DNA of 54,130 bases from Planctomycetota bacterium (lineage in GTDB: Bacteria > Planctomycetota > Planctomycetia > Pirellulales > Pirellulaceae), in NCBI GenBank assembly GCA_029259935.1, contig JAJDEH010000302.1:1-54130 (forward strand), in the 5' to 3' direction. The translations under genes were made by a program, and so were the position numbers. The notes beneath the pieces were generated by a model. The model did no database searches. It saw nothing but the letters and a program-made list of their open reading frames with translations, and was not told the origin of the DNA. Position 1 is the first letter of the stretch. The number at the start of each line of letters is the position of its first letter. This document shows, one piece after another, positions 17,637 through 25,581 of this stretch.

Positions 17637-19244
17637 ATGCGAACCGTGACTTTGCTGCTGGCGATCCTCGCCTGCTGCCTGCCAAACGTGCGACGGGCTG
17701 GAGCCTATCCTGTCGGCGTCGCACTTGGTCTAAGCGAACTGGTAGAGCAGGCGGATTTGATCTGCAAGGTTGTGGTGGTTGATTCAGAGCCGGCCGAGGA
17801 GTCACCCTACAGGGAATCTCCGGGATTCAAGGCGCTGGCGACACGGCTGCAATTGATAGAGGCGTACAAGGGCGTGCTGACCGCCAAGGAAGTGACCTTC
17901 CTACACCTGGCACCTTCCAAAGACGGAATGGGCTTTCGCTATATGCCCCAGTATTACCAATTCGAACCCGGCAAGCCCTACATCCTGTTCGCGAAGAAGA
18001 CCGATCGCGGCGGCGTTTATCAAATGCTGTGGGAGAATCACAAATCGAAAGAGGATCAGGGACTTGTCAGAGCGGCCAACACCGACAAGCACGGCAAGGT
18101 TTCGATCCGCGACGTGCTGTGGGCCGAATTGACCAAGCTGCTGGAGAGCAAAAACGCGGCCGAACGGAAATACGCGCTGAGCCAACTGGACCAGATGAGC
18201 GGCGGCGGCTACGAACCGCTAAAACACTTTGACCGTGAGAAGGTCATGGAGGCGATCGAATCACTCGTTCGCAGTGATGATTCGGAAGTGGCAAAGCAGG
18301 CGATTCAGGCTCTTGGTTCGCGCAATCCCTTTATTGCGTCCGGCGCGGCTCCCGGCTATCTCCTGGTGATCGGCAAAGGACACATACCAGGTTACGGCAA
18401 GTGGAACGTGACGGAAAATGTGGGCGGGCGAAAATTCTGGAAGTCGCTGGCCGCGGTTGCCGATAGCGACGCGGAAACCGAACTGCGCGCCCTGGCGATT
18501 CGGGCGCTAGGCCTGGCCCGCAACCCGGAAATTAAAGAGCGTCTGGTGCACTGGCTTGACGATCCGCAGCCCCAAGTCCGGCAAGCGGCCGCCATGTTGC
18601 TGGCCGACTTCCCCGATCTTGCCAAACCAAAGACGATTCGTCGCCTTGCCAAAGACCGAGAGCCACTCGTGCGAGCCGGCGTTGCCAAGGCGATTGGGTT
18701 CGGCCAGTTTCGTGACCATTTGCACTTGCTCGGCGTGTTGATCAACGATCCCGATCCCAATGTCGCCCAGATGGCGGCGTTGAGTTTGTTATCATTCCCA
18801 CTGGACGGTGCCCAAATGACACTGCAGGCCAACCTCGAGCATCCCGAGTACGGATGTCTGATAGTGAACGCGTTGGCCCGAGACAACCCCGAAATGTATT
18901 TGGAGCCGTTGTGCGAAATCGTCCGCAAGAATCTACTGCCCAAGCATTGGTGGGGAGGCTCGACGCCTTGGGGCGTTAGTTGGAACATTTTGTTCAAGTA
19001 CGTGCAAAGCCGCCCCGCCGAAGAATTGAAAAAAGGCAAACACAAGGAAGTCTTGGAGACCCTGGAAAGCCCGCGCTACTTCAGTTCATCCGAGCCTCGT
19101 GACCTTTACGCCCTGTACATACAGCGCGGCATGACGGAGCAAGCAAAGTCCTTTCGCCAAAGGTGCCGCAAGCGACTGACGTATGACATCGACTACTACT
19201 TCAAACAAGTCGATGAGAGTCCTGATACTTATCAGCGACGGTAG
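17637..19244 (+). CDS. Secreted HEAT-repeat protein
   Basis: A 535-residue exported protein of unknown function with signal peptide at about 1-24 (MRTVTLLLAILACCLPN). The N-terminal half (25-180) is a beta-rich domain with ATRLQLIEAYKGVLTAKEVTFLHL, similar in feel to a planctomycete domain often placed before HEAT repeats. The rest carries helical HEAT-type repeats, e.g. AIQALGSRNPF, LAIRALGLARNPEIKERLVHWL and VRQAAAMLLADFPD, which usually serve protein binding. Start chosen at 17637, where a GAGG lies seven bases upstream; ATG at 17625 is the alternative. The gene is bracketed by the two copies of the cloverleaf-like repeat. Confidence 0.78.
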   Translation: MRTVTLLLAILACCLPNVRRAGAYPVGVALGLSELVEQADLICKVVVVDSEPAEESPYRESPGFKALATRLQLIEAYKGVLTAKEVTFLHLAPSKDGMGFRYMPQYYQFEPGKPYILFAKKTDRGGVYQMLWENHKSKEDQGLVRAANTDKHGKVSIRDVLWAELTKLLESKNAAERKYALSQLDQMSGGGYEPLKHFDREKVMEAIESLVRSDDSEVAKQAIQALGSRNPFIASGAAPGYLLVIGKGHIPGYGKWNVTENVGGRKFWKSLAAVADSDAETELRALAIRALGLARNPEIKERLVHWLDDPQPQVRQAAAMLLADFPDLAKPKTIRRLAKDREPLVRAGVAKAIGFGQFRDHLHLLGVLINDPDPNVAQMAALSLLSFPLDGAQMTLQANLEHPEYGCLIVNALARDNPEMYLEPLCEIVRKNLLPKHWWGGSTPWGVSWNILFKYVQSRPAEELKKGKHKEVLETLESPRYFSSSEPRDLYALYIQRGMTEQAKSFRQRCRKRLTYDIDYYFKQVDESPDTYQRR

Positions 19245-19260
19245 CCGCAGCCAAGTCCTA

Positions 19261-19312
19261 TTGTGGTGCAGCCGTCTCGGCTGCAGGGGCAGGCGGGACG
19301 CCCGCACCACAA
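19261..19312 (+). repeat. Cloverleaf-like palindromic repeat, copy 2
   Basis: A 52-base near-copy of the element at 17561-17614, same orientation, with identical outer arms and both inner hairpins; only the joint between the hairpins differs. It fills the gap between two convergent genes (stops at 19244 and 19316), so besides being a mobile repeat it may act as a hairpin terminator or 3'-end stabiliser for both transcripts. Confidence 0.8.
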
Positions 19313-19315
19313 GTT

Positions 19316-22300
19316 CTAATTCGAGGAGTGGCGTTTAACGCGATTCCAGAACGGCAAATAGTCTTGCCGGCGAGTCTGATAGGTCTTCAAATAGTCCCGT
19401 TGTTCGGGTGTGTCCGGATATGGCTCGTCCAGCGGATAGGGGTAGCGGGACATTTCCACGAACGGCAGCGGTTCGACCGTCTGGCCGTGAACCGTGTTCA
19501 AGTCGGCGTCCTTGTCCCAGCCGACACCGTGCAGTATGAAATCTCGTCGCCAGCCGGGCGGCGGTTCGTTGGCCGGTGCTTGGAAGCGGAGTGTTATTTC
19601 GTCGCCCGAGCCGATCACCACCAGCTTGGCGTCGGTTTCGGTCAGCAGCGGTTGTACGTCTCCGTAGCGAGTGAATGATCCCCGCATCGGCGGCCAGCGG
19701 GGCGCGGTTGCGACTTGCTCATAGTCATAGACCTCGGGTTCACGCTGCAAGTGAGGAAGCCGCCGCGAAAAGCCGCGAAAATGCAAATCGGCCGACGAGA
19801 TCTCCAGCGGAGTGACTTGAAGCTCGGCGCGCTGTTGCTCGGTCGTAAAGAACACATCGTCCCAGTAAATCTCCGCTGACGTCACGATGCGTAGGCGGAC
19901 ATCTTGTGCGCCGAAGCGCCGAGCCGCAACAACCTTGGAAAGATCAACGGCAATGGTCTTGGTCTTGCCGCCCGGGAATCCCATGTAGGGAATGACTTCT
20001 CGCCACTGTCCGCTTTCATCCGGAAACCAGACCGAAGGCGGTCGCGGGCCGGCGAGCTTTGGATTTTGTGACAACCCAACGTTGAGTGACGTATCAGTCG
20101 GCATGATCCAGCCGGTAAGAAACAGAGTCAATTGCGCGGGATCATTCAATGGCCCCAAATTCAATTCGAGATAGTGTTCGTCAACCAAGCCTTGGCGAAT
20201 CCGCTGATCGTAAAGTTTGGCAAACTTGCCGTCGCGAACACCGACCCGCTGGGAAACATCGCGGCCATGTTTGTCGACCGCCGCGATCGGCCGCCGGGGA
20301 TTGCGAACCGTGTGAATTTTGTGCTCGGCAATTTCCGCGGGCCCCACTTTTTCGTTGGAGTATATCGCTACGTCCTCGGGATGATCGACGGCAATCAGTT
20401 GTACCTTGTCGAAATAGGCGGCCTCCCACAACTCCTCGGTAATTTGCAGGTCGTAATAGCCGCCCCGCTGCTGCAGGCGTTCGCCGTCGATCTTGATGTA
20501 TTCCCAAGGCCGCGCGGGTGCCAGCGTTCCGTCGGCGAACTGCAGTCCCAGCGGCGCGGCCCACAGCAAATCCGTATAGAACTCGAACCGCTCGCCGTTC
20601 CACGTGTAGAGATAAGGGCAGGAGCCCTTAAGCGTCATGATTTCACAGAGGAATTGTCGCGTGGCGGGCTGGATAATGTCTTGCGGCATGCCGTTCGACC
20701 ACACGATCCGCACCACGTCGACCGACTTCTGTTTTCCCAAACCGAAATGGACCCGCTGTCCCTCGATGATCCGGGCTTGATAGTGGCTGCCCGCTTTGAC
20801 TTCCATGAGGCTCCCCAAATGATGGCCCTTTCCCATGTTGTCTTTATCACCCATCGCCAGCACGACAAAAAAGTTGTTTTGATTGCCGCCTTCGTTGGTG
20901 AAAATCGAGACGCCGCTGGAGGTCGCCACAACGAGATCTAGATCGCCGTCGTTATCCATGTCGTGGGGCGAACAGGTGACTATGTCACCTTCAATCTCGG
21001 GAGCGATCCGGGAGGCATCTACAAAATTCCCATCCGACTGACCGCGAAAGATTCCTAGCCGGTCAGCGGACCAGGCCAGCAAGTCGAGATGCCCGTCATT
21101 GTCGTAGTCCCACGTGTCGACATGTTGCCAATCCGCTTCATCCACCGCGACCGAACCACGCGAGATGACCGACCCGGCCCGCGGCGTCGATGTCGTGGAA
21201 ACTTGCAGTCCTTTCGAGCCAGTACTGACCACATCCCACGAAATGTTCCCGTCGAATTCCGCGACGGCGAACGATTGGGAACTGTTGGCCGCTGGCAGGA
21301 CGCTGTCGAGAGGACGCCAACGAAATGTTCCATGACGTTGATTTTCCAAATACCCGATCGGTCCCCCGGGTCCCGCCAACAGCACATCCAGGTCGACGTC
21401 GCGATCCCAGTCGACCGGCACGACTTGCGTGAAGGTACGTTCTTGCGGAGGAGTCTCGGACCACTGAGTCACATTGTCGTAGACCATGCTGCCCACACCC
21501 TGACTGGCCCACAAGGAGACGCCGTCGGCTGCCACGACCACCAAATCCAAATCCGAGTCGTGATCAAAATCAACAAAGGCCGCCCGCTGAATGTCGCGAA
21601 GTTCATCGAAAGCCGGTTCTTGGGTGATGCGTTGAAGGTGCCTGGCACCCGTCTGTTCATCCCATAAATTCTCGAGGACCCATAGGCCGTCCGGACCATA
21701 GACGACGAAATCTATATCATGCGAATGACAGTCGGAACCGTATTTCCAATCCCTGCTGCCCGCGATCGTTAGGTCATCGGAACCGTCCTTCTTCCCCCAA
21801 AACTTGTCTTCTTTCAGATCGCGCATTTCACCGGCGATAAGCCGTGTCATCCCTTCCGGGACTTCGATCGAACCGAGCAAGGTCCACTCGCCCGCATCTT
21901 TCGCCGCCGAATAGATTTCAAGAATTGAAGGTCGCAGCAGGGCAATATCCAGGTTACCGTCGAGGTCGAAATCGACAACCGCCACGTCACGAATGCCAAT
22001 GATGTTGGAAGATTCGTTCTGTTCGACGAAGGAAATCTCGGCGGCATCCGGCTCGGCGACCGGCGGCGGCGGATACACCTGGTAGAAGGTGTCGTCAAAT
22101 TCGAAAACCACGAAGTCGAGCGACGAGTTGGCAGAATGGACTTTGAGCCAAGATTGATCACTTTGGTACGCTTCTTGAGGTTTTGTCAGATTCAACGCGT
22201 GCGCTAGTGGTGCAATCGCCATTTGCCAACGATCCTCCGCCGCGGCTTGCCGTGACTCGTCGAGTAATTGAAACAAATCTTCGCCACGACGTTGCAGTTG

Positions 22301-23071
22301 AAGGCGGACTATTCCCAGCAGTTCCTTGGCCTTGTCGATTGTGGGCAAGAACGCCGGGTCCCTCATGAGCGCCTGGGACTTCAACAAAGCCAGCAATACG
22401 ACGATATTTTCGGGGGCTAGTTCAAATGCTTCCGTCAACGCCCGATGAGCGTCGTCCGCGGCGGCTTCGATGCCGAAATCCTCCACTGCCTTGGCAAACG
22501 AAAAACGTATCCACACGTTGTCCGATTCCAGTTGGACCGCCTGCCTCAAGGCATCGACGGCCAAATCAATTTGTTCTTGACGTTCCTCAAAAGGGACGTG
22601 ATCCACCATCCAAAGGTGGATTTGCGCCGATAACCAAGCGGCAAACGCGGAATCGGAATGCCGGGCGCGCAGTTCGCGAACAGCCTCCAGCGCCGGCGTG
22701 GCGTCGGCCTTTTGGCCGCCTTTGAGTTCGTGCAATTTCAGGTAGCGGCAAATCGCCGAATTTTGCCAGCCGAGGCGTTGGCCTGGCAACTTTTGCGTGA
22801 TCTCCAGAAATCGACGTTCCGCCTCGTCCAATCCGCGCGGTTTCGCCATGTTGGTCTTAGGGAACTTGCCGCCATTCTCTAGAAAGCCGATTGCTACATT
22901 CTTTTGCCGTACCAACCGATGCGCCTCTTCGACGGTCAGGGTCGGCGTGCCAGGGTTGCCCTGCTTTTGAGTGACGATTACCAGCGCGATACAAGCCGCG
23001 GCGAGAACGACGACAAGCAGGGCGGAAGCAACTTGGCCTCGATCCCATCGAGGGCGATCATCTTGATTCAT
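19316..23071 (-). CDS. Giant TPR / FG-GAP / UnbV-domain protein
   Basis: A 1251-residue envelope protein with an N-terminal membrane anchor (about 15-37). TPR-like helices follow (about 60-300), then a beta-propeller-like FG-GAP/VCBS region (about 360-720). The latter has Ca-loop type motifs DFDLDGNLD, DFDHDSDLD, DWDRDVDLD, DYDNDGHLD and DMDNDGDLD. An ASPIC/UnbV domain (about 730-800, VDVVRIVWSNGMPQ) comes next, then a long C-terminal domain beginning CPYLYTWNGERFEFYTD. This architecture is seen in Planctomycetes, Acidobacteria and Verrucomicrobia; the role is unknown, possibly cell-surface binding. The nearest upstream gene is divergent, so it is probably a single-gene unit. Confidence 0.87.
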   Translation of the reverse strand: MNQDDRPRWDRGQVASALLVVVLAAACIALVIVTQKQGNPGTPTLTVEEAHRLVRQKNVAIGFLENGGKFPKTNMAKPRGLDEAERRFLEITQKLPGQRLGWQNSAICRYLKLHELKGGQKADATPALEAVRELRARHSDSAFAAWLSAQIHLWMVDHVPFEERQEQIDLAVDALRQAVQLESDNVWIRFSFAKAVEDFGIEAAADDAHRALTEAFELAPENIVVLLALLKSQALMRDPAFLPTIDKAKELLGIVRLQLQRRGEDLFQLLDESRQAAAEDRWQMAIAPLAHALNLTKPQEAYQSDQSWLKVHSANSSLDFVVFEFDDTFYQVYPPPPVAEPDAAEISFVEQNESSNIIGIRDVAVVDFDLDGNLDIALLRPSILEIYSAAKDAGEWTLLGSIEVPEGMTRLIAGEMRDLKEDKFWGKKDGSDDLTIAGSRDWKYGSDCHSHDIDFVVYGPDGLWVLENLWDEQTGARHLQRITQEPAFDELRDIQRAAFVDFDHDSDLDLVVVAADGVSLWASQGVGSMVYDNVTQWSETPPQERTFTQVVPVDWDRDVDLDVLLAGPGGPIGYLENQRHGTFRWRPLDSVLPAANSSQSFAVAEFDGNISWDVVSTGSKGLQVSTTSTPRAGSVISRGSVAVDEADWQHVDTWDYDNDGHLDLLAWSADRLGIFRGQSDGNFVDASRIAPEIEGDIVTCSPHDMDNDGDLDLVVATSSGVSIFTNEGGNQNNFFVVLAMGDKDNMGKGHHLGSLMEVKAGSHYQARIIEGQRVHFGLGKQKSVDVVRIVWSNGMPQDIIQPATRQFLCEIMTLKGSCPYLYTWNGERFEFYTDLLWAAPLGLQFADGTLAPARPWEYIKIDGERLQQRGGYYDLQITEELWEAAYFDKVQLIAVDHPEDVAIYSNEKVGPAEIAEHKIHTVRNPRRPIAAVDKHGRDVSQRVGVRDGKFAKLYDQRIRQGLVDEHYLELNLGPLNDPAQLTLFLTGWIMPTDTSLNVGLSQNPKLAGPRPPSVWFPDESGQWREVIPYMGFPGGKTKTIAVDLSKVVAARRFGAQDVRLRIVTSAEIYWDDVFFTTEQQRAELQVTPLEISSADLHFRGFSRRLPHLQREPEVYDYEQVATAPRWPPMRGSFTRYGDVQPLLTETDAKLVVIGSGDEITLRFQAPANEPPPGWRRDFILHGVGWDKDADLNTVHGQTVEPLPFVEMSRYPYPLDEPYPDTPEQRDYLKTYQTRRQDYLPFWNRVKRHSSN

Positions 23072-23368
23072 CTAATTGTCCATGTGCTGCGATGAACGGC
23101 CCGTTGTCCTTACGATTCGCAAATGAAACTCGTTCGCGCAATTGGCGACAACCCGTTCTTCTTTTTCCGTGGTGCCTGGGTAGGTACTCGGCGCGTTTAG
23201 TCTACCAATATTCACCATCGAGCGGTTCGTCGCCACGGGTGGCTCTTGCCGACCGGCGGCCGGGTTTGTTCCTGCATTCGACGCGCGATATGATGTTGCC
23301 AACCGTCGTTGTTTGACGTGGTGATCTTGGTACTCCTCGGATGGCGAGCTAGTCGGGACGGAAATCTA
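23072..23368. other. Divergent spacer before the cyclase-CNBD-TIR gene (297 bp)
   Basis: Must hold the promoters for both the giant FG-GAP gene and the cyclase-CNBD-TIR gene. I see no gene, no clear -35/-10 pair, and no long inverted repeat suggesting an operator. The frame of the TIR gene is open back to a TTG at 23309, but these codons are not protein-like. Confidence 0.4.
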
Positions 23369-25435
23369 ATGAATGACGCCACTCCCACCGAGGCCGCTTT
23401 CGTTTCATGTGATATCGTGGGCCATGGACGAAACTCCGCTCATGCGCGGCAGGTCCAGCGCATCGAAGGACTGAACAATTGCATTCGCCGCGTTTGCAAA
23501 AGCCATTTTGGCCAGGGCGTGGTCTGGGCCTCCGGCGGAGACGGCGGACATGTGGCGTTTTTGGATTCGTCGCTAAGAGAAACCGCGGTCCAACTGATTC
23601 ACGAGCTATTCAAATGGTCGCAAGAGCAAGAGTGGGAGCCACCGGAAGCCAAGGGCGTCAAGCTGCGGCTGACGGCGCACCACGGTCCAGTCTCGATTAT
23701 TGAAGGCGCCGACCTGCGGCAACAATTGGTTGGCGACGGAATCAATCTGTGCGGAAGTCTGTTGAGTTTTGGAACGCCCGGCGCGGTCTTGGCCACGGCG
23801 GCGTTTCGCGACTTCATCTTGCAGGGCCAAGGCCAGGGCAGTTCAACGCTCGACGCGATTCGTTTTCATGACGAACGCAGTATTTATCTGAAGCACTTTT
23901 TCGCTCACCGTGTGTGCTTTCTATCCATGGAAGGGGCGTTTCAATCGCAGCCCGGCTTTCCCGCCAAGTCCGATCGCCGCTTGTTGCGGGACGCCATCGA
24001 ATCGAAAAGCCGCTGGCGGACGATTTACCACGCCAAGCGGCTGTTGCAAGTCGATTCATCGGATAAGGACGCGCAGCAGGCGTTGGAGTCGATCAATCCG
24101 GCGCAACTGACCTACGTCAGCGATGATGGAGAAGAATTCGAGGCGCATCCGCTGTTGAGCCAAATGAACAAGCAGGCGCTGCGCGAACTTATCCTGGCGT
24201 CGCACCTCATCGAGCGCGAGGATGGCGACGTGATTTGCGCCCGTGACGATGCGGGCGATTCAATGTTCATTGTGCTGAAAGGGCAGATTGGCGTGGTATT
24301 AAACCATGACAAGGAGGCCGGCGGCGAGCACCTCGCGGCACCCGTGGACTTGCGCTTTGGCGAGGGAAAGATCCTGGGTGAACTGGCGCTGGCTCTACAA
24401 CGCGAGCGAACCGCAACCCTGCAAGCCGTCGGAGGAGCGGCTCTGCTGTCGATCAATTTCGCCACGTTGCAGAACTTGCTGAGCGGGCGGCCCAAAAATG
24501 TACGCCTAGAACGGTCGTTCAACGAGTTTTTACTGGAACGCGTTCTTGAGTATCTGTGTAGAAATGTGCCTTATCTGGCCGATGGCGAGGATGCTCCGCT
24601 AAGCGGTATCGATGCGCCGTGGGAGCAATTGCTGGACGATTCGGAGCGAATCACGTTTTCGTGGCGGGAACTTGAAGTCATCGATTCTTCCGACGAGAAA
24701 TTTCAAGAGCCGGGCTTGTATGTTTTGGCCAGCGGACGGCTGACCGATGCCTCGCAGTGCGACGTGGTCCGCAAGGTGCTGGACGAGCGTGATTTTCCTC
24801 TGCTGTTCGTGGACTTGCCGAATGAACTGGTCAACGTGCACCATACGTTTCGCGTCGATCCCGACGCGGACTTCAAGACGATTACCATTGCGAGAATTTC
24901 GGATCATGTGCTGAAAAGCTGGGGGCCCAACGTTTACACCAATATCGTCAAAGCGGTGCGAGCGCGGTTGGCATCCCAATTCCTGTACGACGTGTTTATA
25001 AGCTACAACCATCGCGACGAGGAAATCGCGCGAGCTTGGTGCGAAGCGATGCAGCAAGCGGGCCTGCTCGTTTATATGAGCCAGCCGGAAGCCATGCGTC
25101 GATTTAAAACAGAAATCGAATTGGCCCTTTCCGAGGCCCTCGTGATGGTCCCCTTTGTTTCCACTCGTGCACAAGGTGCCGACGGCGCGCAAAGTTGGGT
25201 ACAGCGCGAGATCGGCTATCGCAAGACGCTCTTCGACGTGGAAAACAGCAACATTCTTCCCGTCGAAATCACACCCGGAATCGCCGCCGAGTTTGCCGAC
25301 GGATTTTCAGCCGTGACGATCACCGAAGGCGGCCAAGATGCCATCGAGGAAACGATCAGCACCATTCGCCAGGTTCGGGCGGGACTGAAGCCGCCGCCCT
25401 TCGCCCGTCGTCGTGTGAACATGGATATGATTTGA
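23369..25435 (+). CDS. Single-chain cyclase-like / CNBD / TIR protein (Pycsar-like candidate)
   Basis: A 688-residue soluble protein with three recognisable parts. Residues 8-150 resemble a class III nucleotide cyclase: metal Asp15 in CDIVGHG, second metal Asp58 in SGGDGGHVAF (43 residues apart, as in the family), LRLTAHHGPV and the GDGIN strand with Asn126. The family's base-contact Lys (here Ala54) and catalytic Arg (here Ser130) are changed. Residues about 262-372 form a cNMP-binding domain with phosphate cassette ILGELALALQRERTAT (Glu338, Arg347). Residues about 375-535 are uncharacterised. Residues 540-665 form a TIR domain (YDVFISYNHRDEEIA; Glu614 in WVQREI, like the SARM1 NADase glutamate). 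Pycsar defence pairs a cyclase with a CNBD-TIR effector; here both parts sit in one chain. Defence function is inferred. The start is the ATG before NDATPTEAAF; no strong ribosome-binding site. No other defence gene is adjacent. Confidence 0.88.
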   Translation: MNDATPTEAAFVSCDIVGHGRNSAHARQVQRIEGLNNCIRRVCKSHFGQGVVWASGGDGGHVAFLDSSLRETAVQLIHELFKWSQEQEWEPPEAKGVKLRLTAHHGPVSIIEGADLRQQLVGDGINLCGSLLSFGTPGAVLATAAFRDFILQGQGQGSSTLDAIRFHDERSIYLKHFFAHRVCFLSMEGAFQSQPGFPAKSDRRLLRDAIESKSRWRTIYHAKRLLQVDSSDKDAQQALESINPAQLTYVSDDGEEFEAHPLLSQMNKQALRELILASHLIEREDGDVICARDDAGDSMFIVLKGQIGVVLNHDKEAGGEHLAAPVDLRFGEGKILGELALALQRERTATLQAVGGAALLSINFATLQNLLSGRPKNVRLERSFNEFLLERVLEYLCRNVPYLADGEDAPLSGIDAPWEQLLDDSERITFSWRELEVIDSSDEKFQEPGLYVLASGRLTDASQCDVVRKVLDERDFPLLFVDLPNELVNVHHTFRVDPDADFKTITIARISDHVLKSWGPNVYTNIVKAVRARLASQFLYDVFISYNHRDEEIARAWCEAMQQAGLLVYMSQPEAMRRFKTEIELALSEALVMVPFVSTRAQGADGAQSWVQREIGYRKTLFDVENSNILPVEITPGIAAEFADGFSAVTITEGGQDAIEETISTIRQVRAGLKPPPFARRRVNMDMI

Positions 25436-25523
25436 CGCATCCTTTCGGTTTCTTGACACAATGCTGACGGCGTGGTGTGACGCAACTCCCGATAGATTCC
25501 ATCCGTCAGCGTTCCCGCGAATC

Positions 25524-25532
25524 TGTTATACT
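25524..25532 (+). promoter_or_regulatory. Possible extended -10 promoter for the PSCyt gene
   Basis: TG, one base, then TATACT forms an extended -10 element about 50 bases before the ATG at 25582. No good -35 box is found 17 bases upstream, so this is only a candidate. Confidence 0.3.
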
Positions 25533-25581
25533 TGGTGGCAATTAACACCTTTTACACACTTGGCGTTTGCCGGACTTCGCG

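Noticed and set aside
20132..20941. A 269-codon plus frame opposite the FG-GAP/UnbV gene
   Set aside because: Mirror of a clearly coding strand; translation is not protein-like.
23072..25581. A full two-gene Pycsar or CBASS operon
   Set aside because: No separate cyclase, effector, ubiquitin-like or nuclease gene adjoins; flanking genes are a divergent FG-GAP gene and a PSCyt gene. Only the single-chain reading is supported.
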